Positions 62,445 to 64,000 of a stretch of 64,000 nucleotides of DNA are shown here, piece by piece (positions within the stretch are counted from its first letter, which is position 1; every line of letters begins with the position of its first letter). The stretch covers positions 124,001-188,000 of the forward strand of contig JAFRFG010000036.1 in assembly GCA_017434455.1 (NCBI GenBank), in the 5' to 3' direction. The notes beneath the pieces are model-generated. The model was not told the DNA's origin. It saw nothing but the letters and a program-made list of their open reading frames with translations, and did no database searches. This DNA is from Thermoguttaceae bacterium. Its GTDB lineage: Bacteria; Planctomycetota; Planctomycetia; Pirellulales; Thermoguttaceae. The position numbers and the translations under genes are program-made.

Positions 62445-63368
62445 TTATTCGGCCTCGGGCACGGCGTCGCCGGTGGTCGCGTCGGCGGCCGCCTCATCAG
62501 CCGGCGCATCGGCGGCATCGGTAGCCGGGATATCCTTGGTCGCCTCAAAAGCGCTGTCGTCGGACGGATCGAGGTTATCGTGCGTCCCCTCGGGGAGGAT
62601 CGACTCATCGGCGGGACGGGCCGGAGGAACCGGCATATTGCGGAACTGATCGGCCGACTGACGGTAGTAGGCGACCGTCATCGGAGCGTCGAGCATGTTG
62701 ATACGCTCTTGGGCGCGCTCGGCGTAGGGGGTCGCGACGAAGGAGCTGACGATCTTCTGATAATCGGCCTTGGCACTGGCCAAGGCGGTGTCGACGGCGG
62801 CGTCGTCAGCGGCGATCGCGGCGAGCCCCTCTTCGGCCGTGGCGACACCGAACAAAGCCCGGGCGGTAAAGCTCGGGTCTTTGGCCATCGAAGAGTCGGC
62901 GACCTCTTTGAGTGTAGCGATTGCCTCGTTGTACGACGCGGCCGGATCGAGAGCGGCAACGGCCTCATCGTTGTACTGGGCCTTGCTGTTGGCCCGCTTC
63001 TGGGCGACCTGTGAATCGGCCTGATTCAGCTGCCCCTCGCCCAAGGCGATACGGGCCTGGGCACCGATATCCCCGCTCTTGTACTGGTCGGCCAACTGGC
63101 GATAACCAACGGCGGCGAGGGCCGGATCGACAGAGCCGAACATCCCGCCGGAGGAGGCCTGATAATAGGCGTCATCCAGACGGCGCTGAGCCAGATTCTT
63201 TCTTCCGGTGAAGTAGCGGACAAAGATGACCGCGGCGATTGCCACAAGAATGATCAGGACATACTGCAGAACCAGCTGCCGGTTCGTCTTGCACTGCTGA
63301 ATAAACTTCAGAAGCCAGACCTCAAGTGAATTTTTTTCACGCTCGTGCTTTGCCGATGCCTTCGCCAT
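62445..63368 (-). CDS. Membrane-anchored helical/TPR-like protein
   Basis: This 307-residue protein has a basic cytosolic tail (about 1-35), one membrane helix (QYVLIILVAIAAVIFVRYF) and an outer helical part with Ala-rich repeats of TPR size (AAVGYRQLADQYKSGDIGAQARIALGEGQLNQA; ARALFGVATAEEGLAAIAAD), resembling YfgM-type ancillary proteins of the Sec pathway. The last 70 residues are acidic and Ala/Pro/Asp-rich. AGGA precedes ATG. It lies 60 bases before the exported protein gene and may share its transcript. Confidence 0.75.
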   Translation of the reverse strand: MAKASAKHEREKNSLEVWLLKFIQQCKTNRQLVLQYVLIILVAIAAVIFVRYFTGRKNLAQRRLDDAYYQASSGGMFGSVDPALAAVGYRQLADQYKSGDIGAQARIALGEGQLNQADSQVAQKRANSKAQYNDEAVAALDPAASYNEAIATLKEVADSSMAKDPSFTARALFGVATAEEGLAAIAADDAAVDTALASAKADYQKIVSSFVATPYAERAQERINMLDAPMTVAYYRQSADQFRNMPVPPARPADESILPEGTHDNLDPSDDSAFEATKDIPATDAADAPADEAAADATTGDAVPEAE

Positions 63369-63524
63369 ATCCCGCGTTCCTGCCTTTCACGGTCGTTTGT
63401 ATTTTTCTTATCTTACGGAATCTTTAGCTGTCGGTTCACGATAAAAACAACAGCCAGCTTGGGTAAAGTATAAACTTTTAACCCTCTAAGTCAACCGCCG
63501 TTAAATTTAGGTACCCCTCCCCGG

Positions 63525-63790
63525 CTAGCGGCGGCGCTGCCGCGAGCCGGCAAACAGACGAGGCACGAAGCAGAGGACCTGCGTGACAGCCGAGACAGTC
63601 GCGGCGGCGTACGTCACAGCGGCGGCACCGAGCACTTTGCGGATCATCGGCATTTGCCCTTCCGAGACGATCCCCAATTGGGGAAGAATCTGTTTGGCGC
63701 GGGCACTGGCGTTGTACTCCACCGAGAGATTGACCAGCTGAAAAACCGCCACCCACGAGAAGAGGAGAACGCCGAGAAGGACCATCCCTA
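63525..63790 (-). pseudogene. Zinc metallopeptidase (YugP/Zn_peptidase_2), C-terminal fragment
   Basis: The fragment reads LIGMVLLGVLLFSWVAVFQLVNL, then SVEYNASARAKQIL and RKVLGAAAVTYAAATVSAVTQVL before the stop at 63525. These are the membrane helices and the conserved PVEFNASRRA-type and VLNAAALTYVAA-type blocks at the end of YugP-like peptidases. The zinc-binding part and the first helices are missing: at 63790/63791 the sequence changes to the 210-base repeat. A longer frame over the junction reads antisense of the repeated gene and is not a real N-terminus. Confidence 0.82.
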
Positions 63791-64000
63791 TCAGCAAATG
63801 GAACAGCAGGTGGGGATTCCGACAGTCAATAAACGCTCGCTCCTCCCGCTGACCGAGCAGACCACCGTTCTCCTCCGGGCGTGCGAGTCGATCGCCCAAG
63901 CCGAAGACTACTACAGCCAGAACGATTTTCCCCAGGCCTATCTCGAGGCGGAACGCTCGACGCGGGAGATCCGCGGCACCGCGCATCGGCTGCGCAAACA
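63791..64000 (+). repeat. Copy B of the 210-base duplication, cut by the window end
   Basis: Aligned with 59638-59847 without gaps; nine differences in 210 bases (about 96% identity). The reading frame stays open and four of the differences change an amino acid (Gly to Val, Gln to Arg, Asn to Ser, Ser to Pro). It replaces the rest of the zinc peptidase gene. Confidence 0.95.

Noticed and set aside
63525-63986. 153-residue minus-strand frame as an intact protein
   Set aside because: Its first 60 residues are antisense of the repeated segment; only the last part is peptidase.

Overview
This 64 kb window looks like a piece of a Planctomycetota genome, probably a gut-type relative of Pirellulales, possibly a metagenome contig. 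The reasons are a combination of traits rather than one marker gene: two zinc-ribbon signal peptidases, a putative planctomycete-type beta-barrel outer-membrane protein, a GspK-like pseudopilin, a PilM-type assembly operon full of Gly/Pro/Met repeats, a bacterial topoisomerase VI B subunit, and many large exported proteins without clear relatives. No phage, IS element, integrase, CRISPR array or rRNA was recognised. One tRNA, tRNA-Gln(UUG), is present.

Region 1 (1-5.9 kb) is the most interesting part. It is a compact sulfur/cysteine locus: the end of a cysteine synthase; one polypeptide joining a MoaD/ThiS-like sulfur carrier, a MoeB/ThiF E1 domain and a rhodanese; a family 2A encapsulin shell protein; its cargo-type cysteine desulfurase with a long N-terminal extension; an EpsC-type serine acetyltransferase; and, facing them, a cysteine-free Rrf2 regulator with a perfect palindrome upstream. 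Together they could make O-acetylserine and cysteine, release sulfur from cysteine inside a protein nanocompartment, and carry or activate sulfur on a carrier protein.

Region 2 (6-18.2 kb) is mostly housekeeping and export: a secreted propeller-like protein, a Sel1-repeat protein, tRNA-Gln, two signal peptidases, serS, trkA, a TPR lipoprotein and recG. Region 3 (18.2-29.2 kb) holds a beta-barrel protein, a DUF11-like lipoprotein, a HEAT-like exported protein, an ABC-2 export system with a fused permease/GldG-like subunit, and a metallo-beta-lactamase-fold hydrolase.

Region 4 (29.2-35.2 kb) is a minus-strand run: a pterin-binding protein, panC, an enlarged lgt with a PDZ-like insert, gspK, and separately an exported protein made almost only of Cys, Ala and Pro. 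Region 5 (35.6-45.6 kb) is a three-gene PilM-type operon with shared collagen-like repeats, and a topoisomerase VI B gene without an A subunit beside it. Region 6 (45.9-56.9 kb) has kdsB, a family 4 uracil-DNA glycosylase, a repeat-tailed lipoprotein, a predicted membrane-tethered DNA-binding protein, and a queD-rluD-hydrolase-epimerase run.

Region 7 (57.2-64 kb) holds a giant exported protein, a family 2 glycosyltransferase broken by a one-base frameshift at a G8 tract, two exported or membrane proteins, and a zinc peptidase cut off where the last 210 bases repeat part of the giant gene at about 96% identity. That last junction is either a real rearrangement or an assembly artefact.
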